DNA of 64,000 nt from Chryseobacterium hagamense (GCF_007991455.1 NZ_BJYJ01000001.1:186001-250000), one strand, 5' to 3'; numbered from the stretch's first letter, positions 18,317 through 27,710 are shown. Program-made: numbers and translations. The notes: a model not told the origin generated them from the letters alone.

Positions 18317-18616
18317 TTAGTTGGTTTTTTTGTTCCATTCTGCTTTTGCATCTTCTGCAGCGTCTTTGGTTTTTTCCCATGCATCGTTTGCTTTGTCCTT
18401 GATATCATCCCATGCATCAGAGGCGTTGTTCTTTACTCTGTCCAGCCAGTCTTCATGGGTAGCTTCCTCGTCATTGGATCTTTTTTCATTGATATAATCC
18501 TTTGCTTTATCAGAAAGTTCCTCAACTTTCCATTTCGCATTATCTGCCGCATTTTTCAAAGAATTTTCAGTGTTGTCTACTGCATTTTCTGCTTTGTTGT
18601 ATTCTGAATTGTTCAT
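18317..18616 (-). CDS. Small hydrophilic helical protein (LEA/CsbD-like stress protein)
   Basis: A 99-residue, highly charged protein made of Asp/Lys/Ala/Glu/Asn-rich repeats, such as SDAWDDIKDKANDAWEKTKDAAEDA. It is predicted to be one or two long amphipathic helices with no signal peptide or membrane segment. The composition resembles LEA-like, CsbD-like and YtxH-associated stress proteins. No named family is certain. It is preceded by a 550-bp AT-rich spacer and followed by its own terminator, so it is probably transcribed alone. Confidence 0.7.
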   Translation of the reverse strand: MNNSEYNKAENAVDNTENSLKNAADNAKWKVEELSDKAKDYINEKRSNDEEATHEDWLDRVKNNASDAWDDIKDKANDAWEKTKDAAEDAKAEWNKKTN

Positions 18617-19168
18617 AATGTTGATATTTTGTTGTGTTGCTGTACATCAAACAATAACTATTCCTAAAATTTCGTGGTACTGTTAAAATTTTCATAAAGT
18701 TCAGATTTGTGCTGAATGGTCTGATATGGGGTATTCTCAAAACATTCCCTAATCATAAGATATATCGAAATGACAAAACCTGATGGTATAATCATTTATG
18801 AATGTAAATTCCATGTATATAAATTATTATGAATGAATAAAATCTATGCTCTGGTATTTGAATGCTTATTTATTGCAATTTTATGAGCCATATTACACGA
18901 TATGTAAATTTAATTATATTCAATTAAATTGTTTATTTATTATTAAAAATAAAATATATAAATAAATAAAAATCGCCTTTTAATGTCTTATTATGAGGGT
19001 TTATTATAGAATTAATTCTATAAAAAACAATTTAAATCACTGTTTATGCGAGTATTAAATGGAATGAGATTAAGTAAAAAATATGAAATGATGATATTTT
19101 AAAAATATTAGGTTTTTATTAAATATTTTATATATTTGCAGCCGGAAACTATAACCTAAAATATACAC
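18617..19168. other. Long AT-rich intergenic region
   Basis: About 550 bp with very low GC between two divergent genes. Apart from the TATATTTG -7 box near its right end I see no ORF, tRNA, strong hairpin or direct repeat. Low GC and lack of coding suggest regulatory or decayed DNA. Confidence 0.6.
19131..19138 (+). promoter_or_regulatory. -7 box TATATTTG
   Basis: A full match to the Bacteroidota TAnnTTTG element, 30 bp before the ATG at 19169. No clear -33 TTG is visible at the right distance. Confidence 0.6.
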
Positions 19169-20542
19169 ATGTATACAAACTCCAAATTTCAGATCGCATT
19201 AACGGCCTCTTTACTTTTAAATTTTAATTTTTTGCTTTGTCAGGTGGGAATAGGAACCACCACCCCGGATCCTTCTTCGATCCTGGATATTAAATCCACA
19301 AACAAAGGGGTTCTTCTCCCTGGTATCGCCATAACTTCGCTCACCGATCATTTAACCATAGCCTCCCCGGCAAACGGATTGATTATCTGGAATAATGGGT
19401 TGGGAGGGATTGCAGATACCGGATTGTATTACTGGAACAACCAGAAATGGAACAAAATTTCCAGTGCAGCTAGCCAAGGTGCGGTTGCTTCCGGCAGTTC
19501 AGGAAATGCATGGAACAATTCTGCTACCAATAGCGGGAACAATACAGGATCCGGAACAAATCTTTCCCTCGGAACCAATACCTATGACGACCTTATTTTT
19601 AAGGTGAATTCTGTAAAATCCGGAAGATTGGGAACCGACAATTCTATAAGCCTCGGCCTAGGTGCCAATGCGGGACAAAACGGTATTGCCATCGGAATGT
19701 CCGGTTCTGCTTATCAGGGGGTATCAGTCGGAAATGAAGCATCGGTAACAGCCAATGACGGGCTTGCGATAGGAAATAAGGCCTTTGCAGCCGCCTATAA
19801 GTCGAATGCCATCGGATATAATGCCAAAACCAATAAGAATGAATCGACCGCGGTGGGAAATAATTCTTTTGCCGACGGATTCCAGTCTACTGCCATCGGA
19901 TATAACGCCAAAACCACCGCTAACGAGTCTGCTGCATTGGGAAATAATGCACAGGCGGCAGGATTTCAGTCGGTCGCTGCGGGTTACGGCGCCAAAACAA
20001 ATTCCAACAGTGAAACGGCAGTCGGGTATTATGCTTTAACAAACGGCCAGAATTCTACCGCTGTGGGTTCAGGAGCTTCAGCCACAGGACAGCAATCCAC
20101 AGCGATCGGATACAATGCAGCTACCTCACAATACAATGCCATTGTTTTAGGGGACAGCAATGCCAATATCGGGATCGGAACCTCCACCCCAAATACAACC
20201 GCCAGGCTGGATGTAAGCGGGCAGTATAAATTGGGAAATCAGGGAACCATCCAGAAAAACCAGATCAGCTTCGAGGCATGGCCCGGAGTTTCCATACACA
20301 ATCTTCCGAGCGGTAAATCCGTAACGATGAATATTGCTATTCCCCCAACGATGCTTCCGGGATCCACTAAAGCAACCCTTACCGTAACGCCGGCAGGAGA
20401 TTTTGCAGGAAATTCCACCTTCTCGATTTCAAATCCCAGGATGACGTCAACTTCCAATATCACGGTTAATCTAACCAATATCTCTGCTAATGCGGAAAGC
20501 TTATATTCTTCCCACTTCTACATTATGATTAATGAATTCTAG
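19169..20542 (+). CDS. Secreted protein with YadA-head-like repeats
   Basis: A 457-residue protein with signal peptide to about residue 25. The segment VGIGTTTPDPSSILDIKST followed by NKGVLLPGI is common at the start of flavobacterial surface proteins. Residues about 155-330 are a series of roughly 14-residue units of the form (S/N)-x-A-(I/V)-G-x-x-A, as in STAIGYNAKTTANESAALG. These resemble the left-handed beta-roll head of YadA-type trimeric adhesins. A beta-sandwich-like C-terminal region follows. Neither a YadA membrane-anchor barrel nor a recognisable T9SS sorting domain is visible, so its attachment to the cell is unexplained. Adhesion is the likely but unproved role. Confidence 0.75.
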   Translation: MYTNSKFQIALTASLLLNFNFLLCQVGIGTTTPDPSSILDIKSTNKGVLLPGIAITSLTDHLTIASPANGLIIWNNGLGGIADTGLYYWNNQKWNKISSAASQGAVASGSSGNAWNNSATNSGNNTGSGTNLSLGTNTYDDLIFKVNSVKSGRLGTDNSISLGLGANAGQNGIAIGMSGSAYQGVSVGNEASVTANDGLAIGNKAFAAAYKSNAIGYNAKTNKNESTAVGNNSFADGFQSTAIGYNAKTTANESAALGNNAQAAGFQSVAAGYGAKTNSNSETAVGYYALTNGQNSTAVGSGASATGQQSTAIGYNAATSQYNAIVLGDSNANIGIGTSTPNTTARLDVSGQYKLGNQGTIQKNQISFEAWPGVSIHNLPSGKSVTMNIAIPPTMLPGSTKATLTVTPAGDFAGNSTFSISNPRMTSTSNITVNLTNISANAESLYSSHFYIMINEF

Positions 20543-20600
20543 AAATTCAGATATTGCATTTCTGGCCCGGAGACCGGTAAGATATACTGTAACGGTACAT

Positions 20601-20640
20601 AATAAAAAAGGATTTCAACAATTTGAAATCCTTTTTTATT
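20601..20640. terminator. Strong bidirectional terminator
   Basis: A perfect 18-bp stem (20601-20618 with 20623-20640, 4-nt loop CAAT) has A-rich and T-rich outer arms. It lies between the convergent repeat protein and nucleoside phosphorylase genes. Confidence 0.9.
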
Positions 20641-20839
20641 ATCAATTTAATCAGGTTCGATTTATACGTTTTGCATTCAATCTATTTATGGAATGGCTAT
20701 ACGGATAAACTTTCTTGTCAGGTTAAATATAATTTTATCATCCTGTCGGTCGTCATCAAAATCCATCTTTTTCGAAAAACCGGTAATTTCTAATATTCAA
20801 GAATACTTTGTGACCAGACAAGTCATATAATAACTCGTC

Positions 20840-21694
20840 TTATTTAATAATCCTGTCCAATACCCATTCGATCAGGTTCTTTTCGGAAGCGTGATGATCG
20901 GCGGAGAATTCGCCGCGTCTCCTGTTGGCAATAACATTGTTTACCGTAATGGCTTTATGGCCCAACATCTTGGATAAGGCATAGATGGCCGAGGTTTCCA
21001 TTTCGAAATTGGTAACCCCTAGATCGTTCAGGGTTTCCAGGAACTGGTCATCAACCGCTTTTAAACGCAGCTGTCTGCCCTGTGGCGCATAAAACCCCGG
21101 GAAAGTAGCGGTATTCCCATGGTATCTGGCATCTTTATACAGTTCGCCCAGCTCTTCCGCCCATTCCGAAAAATACAGCATCGGTTTAATTTTTTCATAA
21201 GGAAAGCGGTCTGAAAAGTTTTTAGAGAATTCGTTTTCAAACGCATAATCCTGATAAAAATGCATCAGGCCATCCAGTCCTACGACGTTTTGGGTAACCA
21301 GCATATTATCCACCTGTACTTCAGGGTTTACGCTTCCGCAGGTTCCCATCCGGAAAAGCTGCAACGCCGTATGCTCCGTTTTGAATTCTTTGTTCTGAAG
21401 ATCGATATTTACCAGTGCATCCAGCTCATTCATCACGATGTCGATATTTTCCGTACCGATTCCCGTGGACATTACGGTAATTCTTTCCCCGCGCAACGTT
21501 CCCGTATGCGTATAAAATTCCCTTTTGTTCTTCCGGATTTCCACCGTGTCAAAATATTTGGAGACTTTGGCCACCCGGTCCGGATCACCGACCAGGATTA
21601 CTTTTCCGGCAATATCTTCCGGTAATAGGTTCAGATGATAAACACTTCCGTCTTCGTTCAGCACCAGTTCTGAAGCTGCAAGTTTATTGAGCAT
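20840..21694 (-). CDS. Nucleoside phosphorylase (uridine phosphorylase family)
   Basis: A 284-residue PNP/UDP-family enzyme that splits nucleosides with phosphate in salvage. It shows the phosphate-binding VGDPDRV near residue 36, STGIGTENIDIVMNEL, the RMGTCGSVNPEV segment, and NFEMETSAIYALSKMLG (ribose-binding Met-Glu). Length is slightly above the 250-residue bacterial Udp norm. Uridine phosphorylase is the closest guess; purine specificity cannot be excluded. It is transcribed alone, with a terminator well downstream. Confidence 0.88.
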   Translation of the reverse strand: MLNKLAASELVLNEDGSVYHLNLLPEDIAGKVILVGDPDRVAKVSKYFDTVEIRKNKREFYTHTGTLRGERITVMSTGIGTENIDIVMNELDALVNIDLQNKEFKTEHTALQLFRMGTCGSVNPEVQVDNMLVTQNVVGLDGLMHFYQDYAFENEFSKNFSDRFPYEKIKPMLYFSEWAEELGELYKDARYHGNTATFPGFYAPQGRQLRLKAVDDQFLETLNDLGVTNFEMETSAIYALSKMLGHKAITVNNVIANRRRGEFSADHHASEKNLIEWVLDRIIK

Positions 21695-21969
21695 AATTGT
21701 TTTTTTTATCGTTTAAAATGAAAATTGTTGTTCACTAAAATCCTCCCGCCATATACTTCATCATTGTTCAGAGAGAGCCTGTACAGAATAGGCTGTTTCA
21801 GTAATGAATGTGATTTCGGGGTTTAAAATTAATAAAAAAAATTATATGGCAGGCGTGTTTAAGCATATTTTGCACGTCCTGTTGAATTAGCAAGAAATTC
21901 AGACAGGCCTGTAAACATTATTTAATCCAAATTTAAAACTGAGGTAATACTTTAGCGGCGGGCGATTCA

Positions 21970-21977
21970 TAGTTTTG
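21970..21977 (+). promoter_or_regulatory. -7 box TAGTTTTG close to the peroxidase start
   Basis: A TAnnTTTG match ending only 7 bp before the ATG at 21985. If used, transcription would start at or within a few bases of the start codon, giving a leaderless or nearly leaderless mRNA. Confidence 0.45.
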
Positions 21978-21984
21978 CGCAAAA

Positions 21985-23820
21985 ATGATCATGAGGTTTT
22001 ATCCTTTGGCACTTGCTGCTGTACTGACCGGTTTTGCGGTCATGTCTTTTAACCCGGTGGATAAGGGATTTAAAAATGAAAATACAGCGGTCATCCGGGG
22101 ACTGACTGATTTCAGAACAAAAATAGAGACTTTAAAATCTGACGCTCACGATTTTGCCGACGGCAATATATCTCTTGAAAAACTTCGCGAATCCCTGCGC
22201 AACACAAGAAATTCCTTCAAGGAAACCGAGTTTTATATAGCGTATCATTATCCTGAATTTACCAAAACCAGGCTGAATGCAGCACCATTGTTTCATATCG
22301 AAGCAGCCGGTACAAAAGCATATACTTTGCCGCCGGAAGGCCTGCAGGTTCTGGATGAGCTGGTTTTTTCCGATGAAGCGGAAGATAAGAAAGAAGAAAT
22401 CAAAACCATTAGCGATTTTTTATACAACTCCTACGCCGCTTTCTACCAGAGTGCCCTTAAGAACGGCCTGAGCCTGGGAAGCAACAAGACGCTGCCGCTC
22501 AGAATCGAACTCGTCAGGATCTACAGTCTTGGAATTACAGGATTCGATACCCCCGGGTCACTGAATGTTTCCGAAGAGGCGGCCCATGCTTTTTCAGGAA
22601 TGAGAAAATACCTTAATGATGAACCTTATTTCAGAAACTACAATACCCGGAAAGCCGATGCCCTCCTGACGGAAGGGATGGATTATCTGTCAAAGAATAC
22701 GGATTTCGAGACCTTTGACAGGATTGAGTTTTATAAAAAATATATTCATCCCCTGTATGAGGAACTGGGCAGCTGGGACGGACGAAGCGATGACCTGAAA
22801 GAATTCTCCGGCTGGAATGTGAATAACAAGAACCTGTTCAGCAGTGATTTTCTGGATCCGTATTTTTATACTTTGCTGAAAAAGGAAGATGACAGCCCGG
22901 AACTGAGGAAGCTGGGAAAAGAAATTTTTTATGACCGGAATATCAGCGAAAACGGAAAAATGAGCTGTGCCACCTGCCACCTGCCGGAAAATGCATTTAC
23001 CGACCTGCAGGTAAAATCCCCCGGTAATGTGGAAGGTAAAACCGTCCTGAGAAATTCCCCGACGCTATATAATGCCGTTTTTGCCAAAAGATTCTTTTAT
23101 GACCTGAGGGCTTTCTACCTGGAACAGCAGGCCGAGCACGTTATTTACAACAAAGATGAATTCAATACCAGCTATGAAAGCATCATCAGAAAACTGAAGG
23201 CCAGACCGGAATACCGGAAAGCTTTTAAGGCAGCTTATAAAAACGGCGATATCAACAAAGAAAATTTCTCAAAAGCATTGAGTTCCTATGTGGCTTCCCT
23301 GTATTCATACGACAGCGATTTCGACCGGTTTATGCGGAATGAAAAAGAAATTTCTCCTGATGCCGCAAAAGGATTCAATCTGTTTATGGGGAAGGCGAAT
23401 TGCGCCACCTGTCATTTTGTACCGACGTTCTCCGGATTGGTTCCGCCATTATTTAACGAAAATGAATCGGAAGTGCTCGGGATCACCGCAAAGCCGCTCA
23501 GCCGAAAGCCGTTTGAGCTTGATTCGGACAAGGGAAGAATCAACAGCCCCGTGAAAAAAGAAAATTCCTGGATTTATGAAAACTCCTTCAAAACCGTAAC
23601 GGTACGTAACATTGCCCTTACAAAACCGTATTTTCATAATGGCGCCTTCAATTCTTTGGAGGAAGTATTGGATTTTTATAATGACGGAGGTGGTGAAGGT
23701 CTCGGGATGAATGTGAAAAACCAAACCCTGGCTCCTGACAAATTGAATCTTACCAAAACGGAAATCAGGCAGATCATAGCTTTCTTAAATTCCCTGACGG
23801 ACATCAGCCAAGCGAAATAG
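21985..23820 (+). CDS. Di-heme cytochrome c peroxidase-type protein with imelysin-like N-terminus
   Basis: A 611-residue exported protein. The signal-peptide-like N-terminus reads from ATG 21985 or, more simply, ATG 21991. Residues about 30-270 are helical and contain PPEGLQVLDELVF, which recalls a degenerate imelysin motif. The C-terminal 310 residues form a CcpA/MauG-type domain with two heme sites, CATCH at about 328 and CATCH at about 473. Family members reduce hydrogen peroxide or carry out heme-based oxidation in the periplasm. Ordinary CcpA proteins are about 330 residues, so the N-terminal half is an added domain. The next gene is a PhoX-family protein on the same strand. Confidence 0.88.
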   Translation: MIMRFYPLALAAVLTGFAVMSFNPVDKGFKNENTAVIRGLTDFRTKIETLKSDAHDFADGNISLEKLRESLRNTRNSFKETEFYIAYHYPEFTKTRLNAAPLFHIEAAGTKAYTLPPEGLQVLDELVFSDEAEDKKEEIKTISDFLYNSYAAFYQSALKNGLSLGSNKTLPLRIELVRIYSLGITGFDTPGSLNVSEEAAHAFSGMRKYLNDEPYFRNYNTRKADALLTEGMDYLSKNTDFETFDRIEFYKKYIHPLYEELGSWDGRSDDLKEFSGWNVNNKNLFSSDFLDPYFYTLLKKEDDSPELRKLGKEIFYDRNISENGKMSCATCHLPENAFTDLQVKSPGNVEGKTVLRNSPTLYNAVFAKRFFYDLRAFYLEQQAEHVIYNKDEFNTSYESIIRKLKARPEYRKAFKAAYKNGDINKENFSKALSSYVASLYSYDSDFDRFMRNEKEISPDAAKGFNLFMGKANCATCHFVPTFSGLVPPLFNENESEVLGITAKPLSRKPFELDSDKGRINSPVKKENSWIYENSFKTVTVRNIALTKPYFHNGAFNSLEEVLDFYNDGGGEGLGMNVKNQTLAPDKLNLTKTEIRQIIAFLNSLTDISQAK

Positions 23821-24209
23821 GAAAGGAGGATATTGAATAGTGAGCCTCACTTGGCTGGTGAATTTTAAAATCATTTTGCGATATTTTTCCGCAATGTTTT
23901 TCATTTGCCACTCCAAACTTCTATTAGATTATTTATATGGGACATAGCAAAAAAAATCAGTGATTGCCTCGGAGGGGCTTTCATGATTATAGTCCATGGT
24001 AAAACACCGGTTAAAAAGGCAGGTAATCGGTAGAATGTAAATCCTGAAGTTAAAATTTTAATCTTTTTTTAATTTAACATAAAATTCATTTAAGTAACAT
24101 TAGGTTTTCCATTAATTAATATTTCCCGGAATTTATTTAAACTCCTATTCACAGAGGCTTCGGGACAATCGGATAGCTTTGCAGAGTCTAATTCAATCGA
24201 AATTTGAAA
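23821..24209. other. Intergenic region before phoX-like gene
   Basis: A 389-bp spacer holding a -7 box near its right end and no ORF that I can support. No strong terminator is visible after the peroxidase gene, only a short GTGAG/CTCAC inverted repeat near 23842. Confidence 0.5.
24174..24181 (+). promoter_or_regulatory. -7 box TAGCTTTG upstream of phoX-like gene
   Basis: A full TAnnTTTG match, 28 bp before the ATG at 24210. No convincing -33 element is seen. Confidence 0.55.
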
Positions 24210-26354
24210 ATGAAAAGAAAACTACTTACCGTTGCAGCTCTTGCAATGATTACAGGCTCTCTGATGAATGCCCAGACCTATGTCTTCAACAAAAACGCTT
24301 CCTGGAAATACAATGATGGGAATACCGCATTGGTAGCCCAATGGAAAGATGCCAATTATGATGTTTCAGGATGGGCGCAGGGGAACGGCCCGCTGGGATA
24401 CGGTGATCCGGTAACCACTACGACCGCTAATAACCTGGTTACCGCTTATTTTGCCAAAGATTTCACCGTCAATCTCAATGACCTTTCGACAACGATGGAA
24501 CTCGGCGTAATGAGAGATGACGGAATCGTCGTTTATCTTAACGGGGAAGAAGTGGTAAGGGACAATATGCCTTCGGGAACCATTACCTTCAATACCTGGG
24601 CCAGCACCACCATCGGCGGCTCTGCAGAAGAGGTGTATAATGTCTTTTCGATCCCGAAATCCAAATTTGTCAACGGAACCAACAGGATTTCCATCGAACT
24701 TCACAACCGGGATGCTTCCAGTTCAGATTTAAGGGTAGATGCTTATCTTAAAACAACGGCTGCCGTGACGCCGGTAGCGTGTAATGCCCTTCACATCAGC
24801 TGCTTTACTTCCATCGTTCCCACGGCCCAGACCGGTAAGCTGATTATTCCTGCCGAACATAAATACCAGCTGATCCTGAAAGAAGGCGACAATTACACCG
24901 AAGGCGGCGGCCTGGTAGGGGGACAGAATGATTTTACCGCTTACGTTCCTAAAAATGCCAGCAGTACAAACGGATACCTCTCCGTAAATCACGAAACGAA
25001 TCCGGGAGGGGTCACGATGGCGGAGATCAATTACAATGCTTCAACCAAACTTTGGCAGCTGACGAGATCAAGAGCCGTAAGCTTTTCATCACCCAGCCTG
25101 GTGCAGACCATCAGGAACTGTTCGGGAGGCGTAACGCCTTGGGGAACGGTGGTTACTGCAGAAGAGCAGACGACTTCCAGCGATGTAAACGCAGACGGAA
25201 TGAAAGACTATGGCTGGCTGGTAGAGATCGATCCGGCAACCGCTCAGGTGATTTCCCAGAACGCTGACGGATCGAAGGGCAAGCTCTGGCAAATGGGAAT
25301 CATGAACCATGAAAACGTCGTGGTCAACAGTGCCGGAACCATCGCTTATTACGGGGAAGACGGAGGAACCCACATGGTTTACAAATACGTTATGGATACC
25401 CCGAATAATCTTTCTTCAGGGAATCTTTACGTTTTGAAGCTGGATCAGGGATTAAGCAACGGCGATCCGGTAGCCACTACAGCCACATGGATCCAGGTGC
25501 CGAATAAAACGAAAGCCGACCAGAACAATACACAGACTCTGGCCCAGTCTCTAGGCGGAACTTCCTTCAACGGGATTGAGGATGTGGACATCAGCCCGAT
25601 CGACGGGAAAGTTTACTTTACCGCTAAAGGACTCAATAAAGTCTACAGGCTTCAGGACAACGGAAGCACGGCTTCACAGGTTGAGACTTTTGTAGGAGGA
25701 CTTACCACCAACTATTCTTTCAATACCGCTCAGGGAACAAAAACGGAAGCATGGGGTGACGGAAACGATAACCTGACCTTTGACGAGCTAGGAAACCTCT
25801 GGGTACTTCAGGACGGCGGTAAAAATTACATCTGGGTTGTAGCTCCGGATCACACACAGGCCAATCCGAAAGTAAAACTTTTTGCTTCCATGCCGGCAGG
25901 TTCGGAACCTACGGGGCTTACCTTTACACCGGATTATAAATTCGGATTCTTCTCCGTGCAGCATCCGGATTCCACGATCTCTACCGATGTGGATGCTACA
26001 GGGAATACCATCGATTACAAAGGTAAATCGGCTACCGTTGTGGTTGCGCTGAAAAACAACCTGGGAACAGCCGGTACCCTGGGAACCATCGATGCCCAAT
26101 CGGAAAATACGGTAACGGTAGCGCCGAACCCGACTTCAGGAATGGTAAAGATCAATTCTCCGAAAGGCCTGAAAAACATCCTGGTGACAGCTTACAGCAT
26201 CGACGGAAAAATCGTGTTTACCCAGAAATATTCGGGAACCCAGAAAATGCTGGACCTGGATTTTACCCAACAGCTTGAGGCCTCCAGAGTTCTGATACTG
26301 AATATAGAAGCGGAAGGAGGATTCCAGCAGACCGTAAAATTGCTTAAAAAATAA
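24210..26354 (+). CDS. PhoX-family (DUF839) protein with T9SS sorting domain
   Basis: A 714-residue secreted protein. The ATG at 24210 starts the signal peptide MKRKLLTVAALAMITGSLMNAQ; a TTG six bases earlier is not needed. Residues about 25-185 form a beta-sandwich (WKYNDGN to GWAQGNGPLGYGD) found in several flavobacterial exported enzymes. The PhoX/DUF839 beta-propeller then shows TPWGTVVTAEE, MNHENVVVN, FNGIEDVDISPIDG and PAGSEPTGLTF. The last 75 residues, beginning VAPNPTSGMV, are a type A T9SS C-terminal signal. PhoX enzymes are calcium/iron phosphatases; phosphatase activity here is inferred. A terminator follows immediately. Confidence 0.88.
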   Translation: MKRKLLTVAALAMITGSLMNAQTYVFNKNASWKYNDGNTALVAQWKDANYDVSGWAQGNGPLGYGDPVTTTTANNLVTAYFAKDFTVNLNDLSTTMELGVMRDDGIVVYLNGEEVVRDNMPSGTITFNTWASTTIGGSAEEVYNVFSIPKSKFVNGTNRISIELHNRDASSSDLRVDAYLKTTAAVTPVACNALHISCFTSIVPTAQTGKLIIPAEHKYQLILKEGDNYTEGGGLVGGQNDFTAYVPKNASSTNGYLSVNHETNPGGVTMAEINYNASTKLWQLTRSRAVSFSSPSLVQTIRNCSGGVTPWGTVVTAEEQTTSSDVNADGMKDYGWLVEIDPATAQVISQNADGSKGKLWQMGIMNHENVVVNSAGTIAYYGEDGGTHMVYKYVMDTPNNLSSGNLYVLKLDQGLSNGDPVATTATWIQVPNKTKADQNNTQTLAQSLGGTSFNGIEDVDISPIDGKVYFTAKGLNKVYRLQDNGSTASQVETFVGGLTTNYSFNTAQGTKTEAWGDGNDNLTFDELGNLWVLQDGGKNYIWVVAPDHTQANPKVKLFASMPAGSEPTGLTFTPDYKFGFFSVQHPDSTISTDVDATGNTIDYKGKSATVVVALKNNLGTAGTLGTIDAQSENTVTVAPNPTSGMVKINSPKGLKNILVTAYSIDGKIVFTQKYSGTQKMLDLDFTQQLEASRVLILNIEAEGGFQQTVKLLKK

Positions 26355-26373
26355 CTTATTAATATTTACACTG

Positions 26374-26407
26374 CTGCCGGCAATAGTTTTTGCCGGTAGT
26401 TTTTTTA
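26374..26407 (+). terminator. Terminator after phoX-like gene
   Basis: CTGCCGGCAA pairs with TTGCCGGTAG (one G-U) and is followed by seven T residues. The T run ends about 4 bp before the next start codon at 26411. Confidence 0.85.
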
Positions 26408-26410
26408 TAT

Positions 26411-27310
26411 ATGAAAAAGATTGTTATTATCCTTGCTCTGGTCGTTCTTTCACAGGCAAAAGCGCAGATCGATCCAGTAAAGTACCCGACCTACACGAAT
26501 ATCGATGATGCGCTGAAAAGCGGACAGCCCGTCTACAGCATAAGCCTCAGAGGAAAAAAGATGTTTAATCTGCCGGCAGAAATTCAGAAATTGCCGTCTG
26601 TCTTTTTCCTGAACCTGATGGAAAATAATTTTGAGAAGATGGATGAATCGATCTTCAGTTTAAAGGAACTGACGATCTTGAACCTCAGCGAAAACAGCAT
26701 CAAATATATTCCGGATGAAATCGCATCCCTTCAGAAACTGGAAAGCCTTTCTTTCAGCCTGAACAGCTTGACCGGCATCAATCCGAAGCTTGCAGGACTT
26801 CACCTGCTGAAAGTTATTCATCTGGATGCCAATAACCTGAATGTATTCCCGGAAGCGTTGCTTGAAATTTCCGGTTTAGAAGAGATTAACCTGCAGGGAA
26901 ACCAGATCAGCTTTGTTACAAAGGATTTGGATAAAATAAAAAGCCTGAAATCATTAAACCTGGCTTCCAATCAGATCAACGATATGGATGGTCTCCGCTT
27001 TCCTGAATCCCTGAAGTATCTGGAACTGCAGCAGAATTCAATAGCGGTACTTCCTGAAAGAATATACCGTCTGAAAAACCTTGAATTTTTAAATGTCGGT
27101 CAGAATAACATCCGGGAAATTTCACCGGAGGTAAAAGGATTGAAAAATGTGGTCAGCATCAACCTGGCCAACAATCGATTGAAGGATCTTCCAGGGGAAT
27201 TCTCGAAGCTGAAAAATCTCAAAACCCTCATCCTAACCGGGAATCCGATCGGAAAATCCACCCTTGAAAAGCTGAAAGCGCTTCTGCCGGGAACGCAGAT
27301 TTATTTTTAA
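26411..27310 (+). CDS. Secreted leucine-rich-repeat protein
   Basis: A 299-residue protein from the ATG at 26411, with signal peptide MKKIVIILALVVLSQAKAQ; an in-frame TTG at 26390 lies inside the upstream terminator and is rejected. Residues about 45-285 hold about ten bacterial LRRs of 22-23 residues, with consensus LxxLxxLxLxxNxIxxLPxxI. The protein ends in a short cap after the last repeat. It is likely periplasmic or surface exposed and used for protein binding. There is no T9SS domain or lipobox. The start codon directly follows the phoX terminator, so expression must come from read-through or a promoter inside that region. Confidence 0.82.
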   Translation: MKKIVIILALVVLSQAKAQIDPVKYPTYTNIDDALKSGQPVYSISLRGKKMFNLPAEIQKLPSVFFLNLMENNFEKMDESIFSLKELTILNLSENSIKYIPDEIASLQKLESLSFSLNSLTGINPKLAGLHLLKVIHLDANNLNVFPEALLEISGLEEINLQGNQISFVTKDLDKIKSLKSLNLASNQINDMDGLRFPESLKYLELQQNSIAVLPERIYRLKNLEFLNVGQNNIREISPEVKGLKNVVSINLANNRLKDLPGEFSKLKNLKTLILTGNPIGKSTLEKLKALLPGTQIYF

Positions 27311-27347
27311 AGTCAGGAAGAGGGGTGCTGGATACCGGGAGTTTTTC
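27311..27347 (+). repeat. Copy of dispersed GGAAGAGGG...GGAT element
   Basis: It shares GGAAGAGGG, GC, GGAT, GG, AGT and TTTC in register with the copies at 45305 and 58175 (about 27 of 37 positions). It sits directly after the LRR stop codon. Confidence 0.4.
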
Positions 27348-27386
27348 AAGGTTAATTGCCCTGCAAAGCAGAATTCGCCATGCACC

Positions 27387-27710
27387 TTATCCGCCGACTC
27401 TCTTGGTCCTATAGCCCATATCTTTCAGGATCTCCATGATCCTATCGCGGTTGTCTCCCTGGATGATAATCGTACCGTCTTTTTCAGACCCGCCGATTCC
27501 CAAGGTCGTCTTGATCTTCTTTGAGATCTTTTTAAGCTCCTCTTCGCTGCCTTCCCAGCCTTCGACAACCGTCACCGGTTTCCCGTTCCTGCCTTTCTTT
27601 TCAAATTTGCATACCAGCGGTTCTTTTTGTTTAAACTGTTCTTCGGGCATCTCGAAATCCTGCTCTTCATGCTCAGGAAAAAGGTTTTTCAGTTGGTCTC
27701 TTAAATCCAT
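27387..27710 (-). CDS. SUI1/eIF1-family translation factor (YciH-like)
   Basis: A 107-residue protein. The N-terminal about 35 residues are acidic and Gln/Glu-rich, and the C-terminal SUI1 domain (about 35-105) shows GRNGKPVTVVEGW, LKTTLGIGGSEKDGTIIIQGD and MGYRTKRVGG. Length matches bacterial YciH. It is thought to act at the ribosome on start-site selection, as eIF1 does, but its bacterial role is not well established. It is encoded alone, between a plus-strand LRR gene and the divergent pyrophosphatase gene. Confidence 0.9.
   Translation of the reverse strand: MDLRDQLKNLFPEHEEQDFEMPEEQFKQKEPLVCKFEKKGRNGKPVTVVEGWEGSEEELKKISKKIKTTLGIGGSEKDGTIIIQGDNRDRIMEILKDMGYRTKRVGG

Noticed and set aside
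19780-20130. Short DNA repeats that could suggest a CRISPR or tandem array
   Set aside because: They are degenerate at DNA level and are explained by protein-level YadA-head-like repeats; there are no constant-length spacers.
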